Below, in pieces: positions 9,252 through 18,434 of a stretch of DNA of 64,000 nt. A program made the translations under genes and the position numbers. Source of the DNA: an uncultured Clostridia bacterium. Lineage in GTDB: Bacteria; Bacillota; Clostridia; TANB77; CAG-508. Under the pieces are notes generated by a model that saw only the letters and a list, made by a program, of their open reading frames with translations, searched no databases and was not told the DNA's origin. Position 1 is the stretch's first letter; the number at the start of each line of letters is the position of its first letter. The DNA is taken from assembly GCA_934167495.1 (NCBI GenBank), contig CAKPKP010000004.1, positions 62,001-126,000 on the forward strand, written 5' to 3'.

Positions 9252-10465
9252 TTTGTGCATTCTCCAACAATCTCTTTAAAATTTTCAATAATATAATCAA
9301 CTTGTTCATCTGTTAATTTTGTATATAATGGTAATGTAACTTCATTTTTGTAGAAATTATATGCATTTGGATAGTCTTCAATATTGAAACCTAACTTCTT
9401 ATATGCTGTAAGCATTGGAAGTGGCTTATAATGCACATTACATGCTACTCCTCTTTCTGCCATTTTTGTTATAATTTCATTTCTTTTTTGCTCATCTATA
9501 TTTTTTATTCTTACTAAATAAAGATGTCCTGAAGAAGTATGATCTTCATCTTTATGATTTAAAACTTCAACTGGTAATTCTTTAAATGCTTCATTATATT
9601 TTTTTATTATTTCTTGTCTTCTTTTTATTAAGCCACTATATCTCTCCATTTGAGCAAGACCAATACTTGCACAAATATCTGTCATATTACATTTGTAATA
9701 TGTATCTACAATATCATATTCCCATGCTCCAGCAGTAGTTTTATGTAGAGCATCTTTAGTTTGTCCATGTAATGACAATAGTTGATATTTTTTATATACT
9801 TCATCATTATCAAGTCCTTCTCTACTTTTCCAAACAACCGCTCCACCTTCGGCTGTTGTAAGATTTTTTACAGCATGGAATGAAAAAGTACTAAAATCTG
9901 AATATTCACCTGCCATTTTTCCTTTTCTTTGAGCACCTAATGCATGTGCACAATCTGAAATTACTATTACTCTATTATACAATTTTTGAATATCATTATT
10001 TGGTGTGAATAAGTTCTTTTTTTCTTCTACTATTTTAAATATTTTTTCATAATCACACATAACCCCTGCTATATCTACTGGTATAATTGCTTTTGTTTTC
10101 TCAGTAATAGCATCTGCTAATTTTTCATAATTCATTTCAAAAGAATCTTTTTGTATATCTACTAAAACAATTTTAGCGCCAACATGTGCTATAGGACTTG
10201 CTGATGCAGTGTATGTATAACTTGATGTAATTACTTCATCACCTTCTCCTATTCCTAATACTCTTAAAGTCATTTCTAATGATGCTGTTGCTGAATTTAA
10301 ACATACGGCTTTTTCTGTATGGCATAATTCAGCTATTTCTTTCTCGAATTGTTTAGTTTTAGGACCTGTTGTAATCCATCCTGATTTCAAAGCTTCAATT
10401 ACATTTTTAATTTCCCCTTCACCTATATCTGGTGGTGAAAATGGAATATTCATTTTTACATTCAT
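9245..10465 (-). CDS. DegT/DnrJ/EryC1 sugar aminotransferase (PglE/ArnB-like)
   Basis: A 406-residue PLP enzyme. SGWITTGPKTKQFE near the N-terminus and SFHAVKNLTTAEGGA, whose lysine forms the Schiff base with PLP, are diagnostic. Enzymes of this family aminate a 4-keto nucleotide sugar, usually with glutamate as donor. The neighbouring 4,6-dehydratase would make such a 4-keto-6-deoxy sugar and the PglC-like transferase would use the product, which fits a bacillosamine-like route. No clear N-acetyltransferase of the PglD type is seen in the window. The substrate is inferred from context. Confidence 0.9.
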   Translation of the reverse strand: MNVKMNIPFSPPDIGEGEIKNVIEALKSGWITTGPKTKQFEKEIAELCHTEKAVCLNSATASLEMTLRVLGIGEGDEVITSSYTYTASASPIAHVGAKIVLVDIQKDSFEMNYEKLADAITEKTKAIIPVDIAGVMCDYEKIFKIVEEKKNLFTPNNDIQKLYNRVIVISDCAHALGAQRKGKMAGEYSDFSTFSFHAVKNLTTAEGGAVVWKSREGLDNDEVYKKYQLLSLHGQTKDALHKTTAGAWEYDIVDTYYKCNMTDICASIGLAQMERYSGLIKRRQEIIKKYNEAFKELPVEVLNHKDEDHTSSGHLYLVRIKNIDEQKRNEIITKMAERGVACNVHYKPLPMLTAYKKLGFNIEDYPNAYNFYKNEVTLPLYTKLTDEQVDYIIENFKEIVGECTKC

Positions 10466-10478
10466 CTTTTCTCCCTTT

Positions 10479-10549
10479 AATCAATCTTATAGATTGATTC
10501 CTTTCTATATTCTTTTAGCAAAATAGAAAGGAATTATACTTTCTATTTT
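10479..10549 (-). promoter_or_regulatory. Three-hairpin intergenic leader with two exclusive stems
   Basis: In the transcript between the dehydratase and aminotransferase genes, hairpin 1 pairs AAAATAGAAAG with CTTTCTATTTT (10520-10549). Hairpin 2 pairs ATTCCTTTCTAT with ATAGAAAGGAAT (10497-10534). The two share CUUUCUAU and cannot form together. Hairpin 3 (AATCAATC..GATTGATT, 10479-10499) lies just before the AAAGGGAG ribosome site. Attenuation or RNA processing is possible; function is inference. Confidence 0.5.
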
Positions 10550-10562
10550 TGCTTAATTTAAA

Positions 10563-12440
10563 CTAATTTTTATTAACTTCTTCTGGATCTTTAAACGTTG
10601 GTACAACACTCTTTAGTGTTGCCTTAACATTCTCTCTAGAATAATTTTCATCATATTGTAATTGTTCTAGTGTATTTAATTTACCTTGTAATTCTTCCAT
10701 TTCTATGCACATTGGTTTAGCTACAAATATTTTTTCATGTTTTGTTGCAGTTAATCCTTCTTCTGACATTAATATTTCTTCATATAATTTTTCCCCAGGT
10801 CTTAAACCAGTTATTTGAATTGGAATATCAACATTTGGTTCATATCCAAGAAGTTTAATCATTTTTATTGCTAAATCATATATTTTTACAGGCTCACCCA
10901 TGTCAAGTACAAATATTTCTCCACCTTTTGCATATGTTACAGCTTGTAATATTAACTGTACAGCTTCTGGTATAGTCATAAAAAATCTTGTAATATCTTT
11001 ATGTGTTACTGTTACAGGTCCGCCCTTCGTAATTTGTTTTTTAAATAATGGTATTACAGAGCCATTGCTTCCAAGTACGTTACCAAATCTCACTGCTGCA
11101 TATTCTGTTTTACTTATTTTGTTTTTAGCTTGAACTATTATTTCACAAACTCTTTTAGTTGCTCCCATTATATTAGTTGGATTAACAGCTTTATCTGTTG
11201 AAATTAATATAAACTTTTCAACATTATATTCGTCCGCGCAATTTACAGTATTATATGTTCCAAACACATTATTTTTTATAGCTTCTAATGGATTGTTTTC
11301 CATTAAAGGAACATGTTTATGTGCTGCAGCATGGAAAACTATTTGTGGTTTATATTCTTCAAAGACTTCTTTTAATCTTGCTTTATCTCTAACACTTGCA
11401 ACAACCGCATCTATGTCAGCTTTTGGATAAGCAGATTTAAGCTCTACTTCAATATCATATAAATTATTTTCATAAATATCTAATATTATTAATTTTTTAG
11501 GTTCATATTTTATAATCTGTCTACAAAGCTCTGAACCTATAGAACCTCCTCCGCCAGTTACTAAAACATTTTTATTTTTTATTAAAGAATGAATATTTTT
11601 ATTATCTAGCTGAATTGCTTCTCTTCCTAATAAATCTTCAATTTCTATATCTCTTAAACTGTTTATTGCACCTTGTTTATCTATAACTTCTTCAGTAGTA
11701 GGAAGTACTCTTGTCTTGACTTCTGTTTCTTGACATATTTCAATAATCTTCTTTCTTGATGCTGCATCTATTCTGTTTATTGCAAAGAAAATTATATCTA
11801 CATCATTCTCTGAAACAACTTTAGGAATATCGTATCTTGTTCCTAAAACTTTAACGCCTAATATGTAGTGATTTAATTTACTTTTATCATCATCTATTAT
11901 TCCAACTATATTATATTTATTTCTCATTGAATTTTTAACTGCTATTACAATTTCTCTTCCTCCCATACCAGCACCAATGATTAATAAATTCTTTATTTTT
12001 CTTTTTTCTATGTTTTGATTTTCTTCTTCTTTTTTAGCTATTATTCTAGTAATTATAGATCTGCCTGCTAAACGATACATAACAAACATACCAGCTATCA
12101 TTATTCCAGATAGAATATTTAATTTTGGATTAATATATTTTAATTGTAATGATACATCCATTAATGAAAGTAAAATAACAGATAAAATTGAACTAATTAT
12201 ATAATTAACGTAATCTTTTCCTACTTCATATCTCATCAAGTTTTGATACATATGAAATAAATTTAAAAAAATCTCATATGTAATTATTACGAGTAACATT
12301 TCTTTTCCAAAATTTATAAAGTTTTCAATTTTTATATCTAAAAAAAGCATTGATACTAAATAAACTACAACCATTATACAAATATCTATTAGTATAAGGA
12401 ATATATTTCTATTTCTATTAATAATTTCTCTTATTTTCAT
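10563..12440 (-). CDS. Nucleoside-diphosphate-sugar 4,6-dehydratase (WbpM/PglF/CapD-like)
   Basis: A 625-residue membrane protein. Four N-terminal hydrophobic segments (about 13-130) are followed by a first Rossmann-like domain (LLIIGAGMGGREIV near 150) and a catalytic Rossmann domain starting VLVTGGGGSIGSELCRQI near 290. The motif STDKAVNPTNIMGATKR has Met in place of the usual active-site Tyr, as in the FlaA1/PglF group of UDP-GlcNAc dehydratases. It is the first gene of the polysaccharide operon; a Shine-Dalgarno AAGGGGA and a promoter at 12471-12499 precede it. The product would feed the aminotransferase. Confidence 0.92.
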   Translation of the reverse strand: MKIREIINRNRNIFLILIDICIMVVVYLVSMLFLDIKIENFINFGKEMLLVIITYEIFLNLFHMYQNLMRYEVGKDYVNYIISSILSVILLSLMDVSLQLKYINPKLNILSGIMIAGMFVMYRLAGRSIITRIIAKKEEENQNIEKRKIKNLLIIGAGMGGREIVIAVKNSMRNKYNIVGIIDDDKSKLNHYILGVKVLGTRYDIPKVVSENDVDIIFFAINRIDAASRKKIIEICQETEVKTRVLPTTEEVIDKQGAINSLRDIEIEDLLGREAIQLDNKNIHSLIKNKNVLVTGGGGSIGSELCRQIIKYEPKKLIILDIYENNLYDIEVELKSAYPKADIDAVVASVRDKARLKEVFEEYKPQIVFHAAAHKHVPLMENNPLEAIKNNVFGTYNTVNCADEYNVEKFILISTDKAVNPTNIMGATKRVCEIIVQAKNKISKTEYAAVRFGNVLGSNGSVIPLFKKQITKGGPVTVTHKDITRFFMTIPEAVQLILQAVTYAKGGEIFVLDMGEPVKIYDLAIKMIKLLGYEPNVDIPIQITGLRPGEKLYEEILMSEEGLTATKHEKIFVAKPMCIEMEELQGKLNTLEQLQYDENYSRENVKATLKSVVPTFKDPEEVNKN

Positions 12441-12470
12441 TTAAGTTCCCCTTAATTTTATGTTTTTCAC

Positions 12471-12499
12471 ATTATATATCACCTACTATTTAATATCAA
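12471..12499 (-). promoter_or_regulatory. Sigma-A type promoter of the polysaccharide operon
   Basis: Minus strand TTGATA (12494-12499), 17-nt spacer, TATAAT (12471-12476), 31 nt upstream of the dehydratase start. It lies between the gene and the IS element, so the insertion leaves this promoter intact. Confidence 0.7.
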
Positions 12500-12560
12500 G
12501 TTTTTTTGACAAATTTATATTTTTTATTTCAATTTTGTTATCAATGCTGTCAATGGTTGT

Positions 12561-12602
12561 CAATGGGGACGGCAGGCTGTCTAAAATTTAATCGTGAATT
12601 TT
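12561..12602 (+). repeat. IS left terminal inverted repeat
   Basis: Begins CAATGGGGACGG and continues through AGGCTGTCTAAAA to TGAATTTT. The complement of the right end agrees with it over about 40 positions with a few mismatches and one indel. The outer 15 nt TGTCAATGGGGACGG (12559-12573) are identical to the arm of the inverted repeat at 44121. Confidence 0.8.
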
Positions 12603-14100
12603 ATAGGAGCGTACAATCTTCGACCGAATTTTTAAAAAAATCACTAAAAAAAGAAAATAATTCAAGCAATTTGTTTTTGTTTGAATTATTTTCTCTTTTT
12701 AAGGCTTTAATTGCCTCTATTATTTCTTTTATTCCTTTTATTTTGCATACTCGTTTTATATTATATATTAAAAAGTTCATGAAAGATTCACCTTTTACTT
12801 TTTCGTTTCCTCTAAGTAAAAAGTATATAAATCCCAAATCTCTCTTTACTGTTCCAAATACATGCTCTACTATCATTTGTCTTGTATGATATAAATCCAT
12901 GTTTTCAATTTGTCGAACTTTAGCTTCTTCTAAATATTTATCATTTGCAGTTTTATGAATGGCTTTTCCATTTTTGCTTGATGTACACCTTTCTCTGTTA
13001 GGACATTCTTTGCATGCTTTTCTGTTTACATATTTTATTTCTTTAACTCCTGTTTTGTGTAATATTTTTTCCATTGGGCATACATAGTAATCATTCTCTT
13101 TATTATACTTAAAGTCTGCTTTTTGATATCCTTTACTACCTTGTTCCTTTTGGCTTGATACACTTGTTGTTATATTATCTTCTGCACATTTCTTTAATTC
13201 CTCTCCATTCCAATATCCCTTATCTGCAAGTACTGTTATCTTATCTACTTCCAATTCTTTTTTCGTCTGTTTTGCTATGTTGCTTAACTGACCTTGGTCT
13301 GCTGGACTACTTGTTACATCTACTGTTACTACTAGGTGAGCTTTATTATCTACTGCTATTTGTACATTATGAGATATGTCTGTTCCATTATTGTTTGTTT
13401 TCATATGCCTGGAATCTAGATCTGTTATTGAAATTTCTCCTTTTTGCTCAATTTCTTTTTTTATTTCTTCTAATTCATTTACTCTTTTTTTAGCTTCTTC
13501 TATTTTTTCCTTTAATTCCTGCTTATCTATTTTTACTTTATTTTCTTTTTCTTCATAATCTTCTTTATCTAATATTTCTATGTATTTATCTATATTTTCT
13601 TCGTAATATTTTATCTGTTTATCTATTTTTCCTTTTGTATAATTTTTCTTTCTTCCATTATTTGCTCTAAACTTTGAACCATCTATTGCTACTATTTCTT
13701 TTCCTATTAAATTTAATGAATCACATAGTATTGAAAATTCTTTAAATACTTTTTTCATATTCGTTATGTTATTTTTCCTAAAATCTGGTTTTAATTCATT
13801 TATCAACCAAAATATTTCTATATTTCTTTCACATTCTATTGCTAATTTTCTTGATGAGCGTATACCATTAAAATATCCATACAAATACAATTTTAACAAG
13901 TCTTTTGGATTGTATGAAGGTCTTCCTACTATTGTTTTATCTCTATTTGCATTTTTAAATTCTAATTTTTTCAAATCTAAATTATCTACAAATACTTCTA
14001 ATACTCTTACTGGATTGTCCTCTGATATCATTTCATCATAGCAAGTTGGTATTAAACTATATTGTTTTGTATTTATTTTTCCTTTTATATATCCACTCAT
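12601..14100 (-). CDS. IS1182-family DDE transposase
   Basis: A 499-residue transposase. The N-terminal DUF772-like part has RDKTIVGRPSYNPKDLLKLYLYGY and GIRSSRKLAIEC. The DDE catalytic residues are visible as AIDGSKF (Asp140), VLADKGYWNG and VEHVFGTVKRDLGF. A charged coiled-coil stretch rich in Glu and Lys lies between the first Asp and the central domain, and a cysteine cluster (CKECPNRERC) lies before the Glu. A GAGGTG Shine-Dalgarno precedes the ATG. The reading frame is intact. The stop codon lies just inside the left terminal repeat. Confidence 0.93.
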   Translation of the reverse strand: MSGYIKGKINTKQYSLIPTCYDEMISEDNPVRVLEVFVDNLDLKKLEFKNANRDKTIVGRPSYNPKDLLKLYLYGYFNGIRSSRKLAIECERNIEIFWLINELKPDFRKNNITNMKKVFKEFSILCDSLNLIGKEIVAIDGSKFRANNGRKKNYTKGKIDKQIKYYEENIDKYIEILDKEDYEEKENKVKIDKQELKEKIEEAKKRVNELEEIKKEIEQKGEISITDLDSRHMKTNNNGTDISHNVQIAVDNKAHLVVTVDVTSSPADQGQLSNIAKQTKKELEVDKITVLADKGYWNGEELKKCAEDNITTSVSSQKEQGSKGYQKADFKYNKENDYYVCPMEKILHKTGVKEIKYVNRKACKECPNRERCTSSKNGKAIHKTANDKYLEEAKVRQIENMDLYHTRQMIVEHVFGTVKRDLGFIYFLLRGNEKVKGESFMNFLIYNIKRVCKIKGIKEIIEAIKALKRENNSNKNKLLELFSFFSDFFKNSVEDCTLL

Positions 14101-14186
14101 TAAAACACCTCAAACTATTTATTTTTCTAGACCTATTTTATCATAAAATAACCTAGATTTGTATAGTTTGAGGTTAATTATTTTTT

Positions 14187-14227
14187 AAAATTCATGATTA
14201 ATTTTTAGACAGCCTGACGTCCCCTTG
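14187..14227 (-). repeat. IS right terminal inverted repeat
   Basis: Read on the minus strand it starts CAAGGGGACGTCAGGCTG and ends in TCATGAATTTT, mirroring the left end at 12561. Confidence 0.8.
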
Positions 14228-14253
14228 TCTTGCTTTATCTTGGAATGTAAAAA

Positions 14254-14282
14254 TTGACTTTTTATGTAAAATATGGTATACT
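14254..14282 (+). promoter_or_regulatory. Sigma-A type promoter for the 14372 gene
   Basis: TTGACT (14254-14259), 17-nt spacer, TATACT (14277-14282). It starts 27 nt outside the right IS end, about 90 nt upstream of the start codon. Confidence 0.65.
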
Positions 14283-14371
14283 TACATTATAAGTATTATT
14301 TATTCCTTATGCTTATACATTTATATTTAAACAGTTTTAAACAGTTTTACTGAAAATAGGGAGGAACTACT

Positions 14372-15163
14372 ATGTTTGGAAAAAATGCAAAAAAAGATAA
14401 TCCTTTTATCTCTCGGATGACATGTTACATGAATAATGCTATGGCATCTAACTACTATCATGTATCTTGTGCAGAAGAAATCAAACCCATTCTTAAAGCT
14501 TTTTTTAAGAAGTCTATGTCTGCTAAAGTTAATTGGGAAGATGGCGGAAGTGTATGTTCTCAAATTGAAAAGATCACAGAGGCTGTACAACATATTGCTG
14601 AGAACACACGCAACTATGAAAGAATGAGTGATGAAGAAGTTACGGTATTCCAGAAAATTTTTGAGGAATTTGATGCACTTCATGCTGAAGTTCTCAATCT
14701 TTACTCTCAGTCTCAGTATAAAAATTCCATCATGTATGACAAGATTAATTGCATCTGCGAAATAGCGTGCAAGAACCATGTTGGTACGCATGACTCAAAA
14801 GTAATGCATGAACATTGGCGTAATGGTATGATTTTCCAGAACTATGAGAACTTGTGGAAGGTTATACATCGGGTAAACACTGAATGGGATGAGTTGTGTA
14901 GCAGAGGATTTTCTCTTAAAGTATTCTATGACTTTTGGGATGTTTTCAAGTATGACAGAAATCATGGTGAAGAAATATCTGAGGAAGAAAAGATTAAGAC
15001 TTTTATGGCATTGCTTGACGGAAAAATGAAGTTTATACCAGTATATCGCCATGAATATAGACCGCTCGGTTTCAAAATTGTTGACAATGACTTTGATGAT
15101 GAGATTGTCTATACTTCCGATGTCAAGAATAACAATAGTCATCGCATGAGACAATTAGGATAA
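14372..15163 (+). CDS. Hypothetical protein of foreign composition
   Basis: I do not recognise this 263-residue protein. It has no signal peptide or membrane segment, is mainly charged and probably helical, and has scattered cysteines and histidines (CEIACKNHVGTH). A strong Shine-Dalgarno (AGGGAGGA, 14358-14365), a promoter and a terminator all fit a real single-gene unit. The base composition is visibly less AT-rich than its neighbours, and it uses CGG arginine codons twice (in FISRMTC and IHRVNTEW), a codon otherwise nearly absent here. It adjoins an insertion sequence, so recent acquisition is likely. Confidence 0.8.
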   Translation: MFGKNAKKDNPFISRMTCYMNNAMASNYYHVSCAEEIKPILKAFFKKSMSAKVNWEDGGSVCSQIEKITEAVQHIAENTRNYERMSDEEVTVFQKIFEEFDALHAEVLNLYSQSQYKNSIMYDKINCICEIACKNHVGTHDSKVMHEHWRNGMIFQNYENLWKVIHRVNTEWDELCSRGFSLKVFYDFWDVFKYDRNHGEEISEEEKIKTFMALLDGKMKFIPVYRHEYRPLGFKIVDNDFDDEIVYTSDVKNNNSHRMRQLG

Positions 15164-15229
15164 GAAGCGACTCCATGTGCAACAACAGAAGAGTAATTCA
15201 ATTTCCAAATTGCAAGTGCAAGTAGTATG

Positions 15230-15261
15230 AAAAAGACTGGCTCGAAAGAGCCAGTCTTTTT
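15230..15261. terminator. Bidirectional Rho-independent terminator
   Basis: A perfect 14-bp stem AAAAAGACTGGCTC / GAGCCAGTCTTTTT with a GAAA loop. It ends the + strand gene at 14372 and the - strand FtsX gene at 15282. Confidence 0.92.
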
Positions 15262-15281
15262 GCTTTCAAACTAAGTTTAAA

Positions 15282-17681
15282 TTATTCGTTTGCTTTTAAG
15301 CTTGATACCATATCTATTGTTTTTACCTTATTTGATAATTTTCTATTAACAAGTATTGAAACTAAAAATGTTCCTATTGCTGAATATATATATGATACTA
15401 ATCTTATTTTTGCATTAAAATCATAGTTATCTCCTAAAGCTGATTTAAATATATAATCTGTCATTAAAAATCCTAAAGGTAATCCTATAATTATTGCTAA
15501 GGTTGTTATCCATGTATTTTGTTTTACAAATATTTTCTTTATTTGTTTATCATTAAATCCTAATACTTTCAATGTTGCAAATTGATATTGCTTTTCGCTG
15601 AATGATAATATTCCTAAATTGTATATTATTACACATCCTAATATTATTGAAACTACTACTAAAAGAACAACCATCATTTTAACAGTTTTAAGCATACTTT
15701 CCATGCCTTCTCTTAATGCACTTATATTTTGGATTAGCTCTACACCTTCTAGAGTTTTAATATTACTTAAATCTTCGTTTGTATAAATAGAATCTGCTTT
15801 ATATTCTAATCCTATTTCTTCTGCAAACTTTCTGCTCATTGTTAAAGTTTGATTTTGTGGCTCTCTATTCAATCCTATAATTTTTGTTGTGTACCATTTA
15901 TCATCTCCAAATGCATGCCATGTAATATCATCGCCTACTTTTAAGTCTAATTTATTTGCTAATTTTTCTGTTAAATAAACACCATCATCCTTTAAATCTA
16001 TATATCCTCTATTATGTCCTGTTGTTTTTAAATATTCTTTAGCATCATTTATTACTATAGTATTTGCTTCTTTTTCATCATTGTTTTTCTTAAATTCTAT
16101 TCCTAATGTTTGACTTGTAGCATTTCCATAGTCTTTTACTAATTTATCATATTGATCATCTGTATAATCTGTTTCTAGAGAAAGTTTATATTTGAAATTA
16201 TATAATGTACTAAATTGCCAATCTAAATAAGAATTCATTGTATCCAACATTCCTAATGCACATACTATAAGCATTGTACAACCAACAACACCAACTACTC
16301 CCATAGCTGTTCTACTTTTATTTCTACCTATATCTCTTAAATTCCATCTTGTTGATAATGAAGCTTTTTTTAATATTCCTTTTGTTGTTAAATCAAAATT
16401 TGTTTTCTTTACTTTTGGTATTTCAAGTCTTAATGCTTCAACAGCTGGTTGTTTTAAAACTTTTCTGCAAGATAAGTATGTAACTATTGTAGTTATAGCT
16501 ATTACTGCTATCGCTAATACATATACTATTGGTAATGTTACAGTACTATATACAGGCACTTCAAAATATGACATTTCCATTTCCAAGAAAAATTTTCCAA
16601 GTACAAATCTTCCTACTATAAGTGCTAATATACTAGCAAGTAAACTTATATAAAAACCATAACTCATATAATGAATTACTATTTTTCTATTTTTTACTCC
16701 TAGAGCTTTTAAAGTTCCTATTTGTACTCTTTGTTTTTTTACAAAACGTCTCATTGTTGTTATAACTGATAAAACAGCTATAAATAAGAATAATAATGTA
16801 AACACACTAGAATATGTTGATCCTTCTTCTATTTCTGAATTAAATACCTCACAAGATGCACTTGCATCTCTATCTGTAACAGCTATTGCTGATTCAATAT
16901 TATTTTCTATTGCCATTTTTACATCATTAATTTTACTTGTATCATCTACATCTACTAACACTGTATTAAATATATAATAATCTTCTATATTAAAATTCTC
17001 TATATATTGACTTATCATGTCATTTTCAATCAAACTTTTATCTAATCCCGTTTTACTTGCAATTTCATTTTTTATTTCATCATAAATATATTCTTTTGGA
17101 AATTGATTTATTGACATATATCCAAATCCGAAATCTTTATGCGTTGGAAATAATTCAGACTCATTCTTTACACTATATACATGGTCTGGAACATTTACTA
17201 ATCCAACTATTTTTTCAGTTATTTTATAATTTTGGAATGATAAAGAAATTTCATCTCCAACTTTTAAATTTAAATTTTTAGCTAAATAACTATCAAACCA
17301 AATTCCTTCTTTATCTTTTTCAAATCCTTCTCCATCTACTACATACATTTTTGAAATGTTATTTGATTCTATAAAATTTGCTTCAATTGTTACATCCTTA
17401 AAATTATCTAAAGTAGTAGTTAAAGTTAATTCTCTTTCTGCATCTTTTATATTATCTAATTTTTTTATATCTTCTAAATCTTCTTTAGAAAAGTTTTTCC
17501 CAGCAATCCATATATCTTGTAAATTATTTGATTCATAGAAATCTTCTCCACTTTGCTTCATACCATCCATATAAGCATGAACACCTGCAAATACAAATAC
17601 TCCTAAAAACACCATAAGAAAAATAGTAATAAATTGTGAGAAATTATTTTTTATATCTCTAAAAGCTTTTTTTCTTAACAT
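15282..17681 (-). CDS. ABC transporter permease, FtsX/MacB family (two FtsX domains)
   Basis: A 799-residue membrane protein. One N-terminal helix (FSQFITIFLMVFLGVFVFAGV) precedes an extracellular domain, a first FtsX block of three helices (about 285-410), a further helix near 455, a second extracellular domain and a last FtsX block (about 670-780). This is the layout of large Gram-positive MacB/FtsX-like permeases that act on lipids, peptides or drugs at the membrane face. The ATPase gene lies 1 nt upstream, and a TetR gene is divergent, so the pair is probably an inducible exporter. The substrate is unknown. Confidence 0.88.
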   Translation of the reverse strand: MLRKKAFRDIKNNFSQFITIFLMVFLGVFVFAGVHAYMDGMKQSGEDFYESNNLQDIWIAGKNFSKEDLEDIKKLDNIKDAERELTLTTTLDNFKDVTIEANFIESNNISKMYVVDGEGFEKDKEGIWFDSYLAKNLNLKVGDEISLSFQNYKITEKIVGLVNVPDHVYSVKNESELFPTHKDFGFGYMSINQFPKEYIYDEIKNEIASKTGLDKSLIENDMISQYIENFNIEDYYIFNTVLVDVDDTSKINDVKMAIENNIESAIAVTDRDASASCEVFNSEIEEGSTYSSVFTLLFLFIAVLSVITTMRRFVKKQRVQIGTLKALGVKNRKIVIHYMSYGFYISLLASILALIVGRFVLGKFFLEMEMSYFEVPVYSTVTLPIVYVLAIAVIAITTIVTYLSCRKVLKQPAVEALRLEIPKVKKTNFDLTTKGILKKASLSTRWNLRDIGRNKSRTAMGVVGVVGCTMLIVCALGMLDTMNSYLDWQFSTLYNFKYKLSLETDYTDDQYDKLVKDYGNATSQTLGIEFKKNNDEKEANTIVINDAKEYLKTTGHNRGYIDLKDDGVYLTEKLANKLDLKVGDDITWHAFGDDKWYTTKIIGLNREPQNQTLTMSRKFAEEIGLEYKADSIYTNEDLSNIKTLEGVELIQNISALREGMESMLKTVKMMVVLLVVVSIILGCVIIYNLGILSFSEKQYQFATLKVLGFNDKQIKKIFVKQNTWITTLAIIIGLPLGFLMTDYIFKSALGDNYDFNAKIRLVSYIYSAIGTFLVSILVNRKLSNKVKTIDMVSSLKANE

Positions 17682-17682
17682 T

Positions 17683-18393
17683 TTACCATTTCACCTCATC
17701 AATCTTTTTTGGATTATTATTTGATTCAACGCTCTCTATTTGCCCATTTTTTACTCTTATTACTGTATCTGCTATTTCAGCAAATAAGCTATTATGTGTA
17801 ACTATTATTACAGTATTTGCTCCATTGTTTCTATCGCATTGTTCTTTTAATATTTTTAATACTTGCACACCTGTTTTTGAATCTAAGGCTCCTGTTGGTT
17901 CATCACATAATAATAATTTTGGATTTTTAGCAATTGCTCTTGCTATTGAAACTCTTTGTTGTTCACCTCCAGATAATTGATTTGGGAATTTACTAACATG
18001 TTCTATTAATCCAACATCTTTTAAAGCTTCTTTACTGTCTATTGGATTTTTTACAATTTCTTTAACTAAATCTACATTTTCTAATACTGTAAGTGTTGGT
18101 AATATATTATAAAATTGAAAAATAAATCCTATATTTTCAGCTCTATAGTTACTTAATTGATTTTCATTATAATTAGATATATTTTCTCCATCTATTATTA
18201 CTTCACCACTAGTTGGGCTATCCATTCCACCAATTAAATTTAATAATGTTGATTTTCCTGCGCCAGATGGTCCTAATATAACAACTAATTCACCTTTCTT
18301 TATTGATAAGTTTATAGAATTTAATGCTTTAAACTCTTTTTCTCCAATTTTGTAAGATTTACTTACATTTTTTAATTCCACTATTTTTTCCAT
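17683..18393 (-). CDS. ABC transporter ATP-binding protein (LolD/MacB type)
   Basis: A 236-residue ATPase with Walker A GPSGAGKST, signature LSGGEQQRVS, and Walker B LLLCDEPTGALD followed by the switch His in VTHN. The sequence class is that of ATPases working with FtsX-type permeases, and the permease gene follows after 1 nt. Start by ATG after an AGGAGG site. Transcription comes from the minus-strand promoter at 18435-18463, back to back with the tetR promoter. Confidence 0.95.
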   Translation of the reverse strand: MEKIVELKNVSKSYKIGEKEFKALNSINLSIKKGELVVILGPSGAGKSTLLNLIGGMDSPTSGEVIIDGENISNYNENQLSNYRAENIGFIFQFYNILPTLTVLENVDLVKEIVKNPIDSKEALKDVGLIEHVSKFPNQLSGGEQQRVSIARAIAKNPKLLLCDEPTGALDSKTGVQVLKILKEQCDRNNGANTVIIVTHNSLFAEIADTVIRVKNGQIESVESNNNPKKIDEVKW

Positions 18394-18434
18394 TTTTACC
18401 TCCTATGTGAAACTTATTTCATATTTCTTGAAAT

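Larger units (their letters stand above)
12561..14227 (-). mobile_element. IS1182-type insertion sequence, apparently complete
   Basis: A single transposase gene (12601-14100) is bracketed by imperfect inverted repeats of about 40 bp: 12561-12602 and 14187-14227. Both ends read CAA(T)GGGGACG.CAGGCTGTCTAAAA inward. The transposase reading frame is uninterrupted, so the element may be active. I could not identify a convincing target duplication. It is inserted between the promoter of the polysaccharide operon and an atypical gene at 14372. Confidence 0.85.

Noticed and set aside
12541..12560. IS target duplication from the repeated TGTCAATGG
   Set aside because: The direct repeat lies only on the left side; the right flank shows no matching sequence.
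14327..14791. Minus-strand frame opposite the 14372 gene
   Set aside because: The plus-strand gene has a promoter, ribosome site and terminator; the opposite frame has none.
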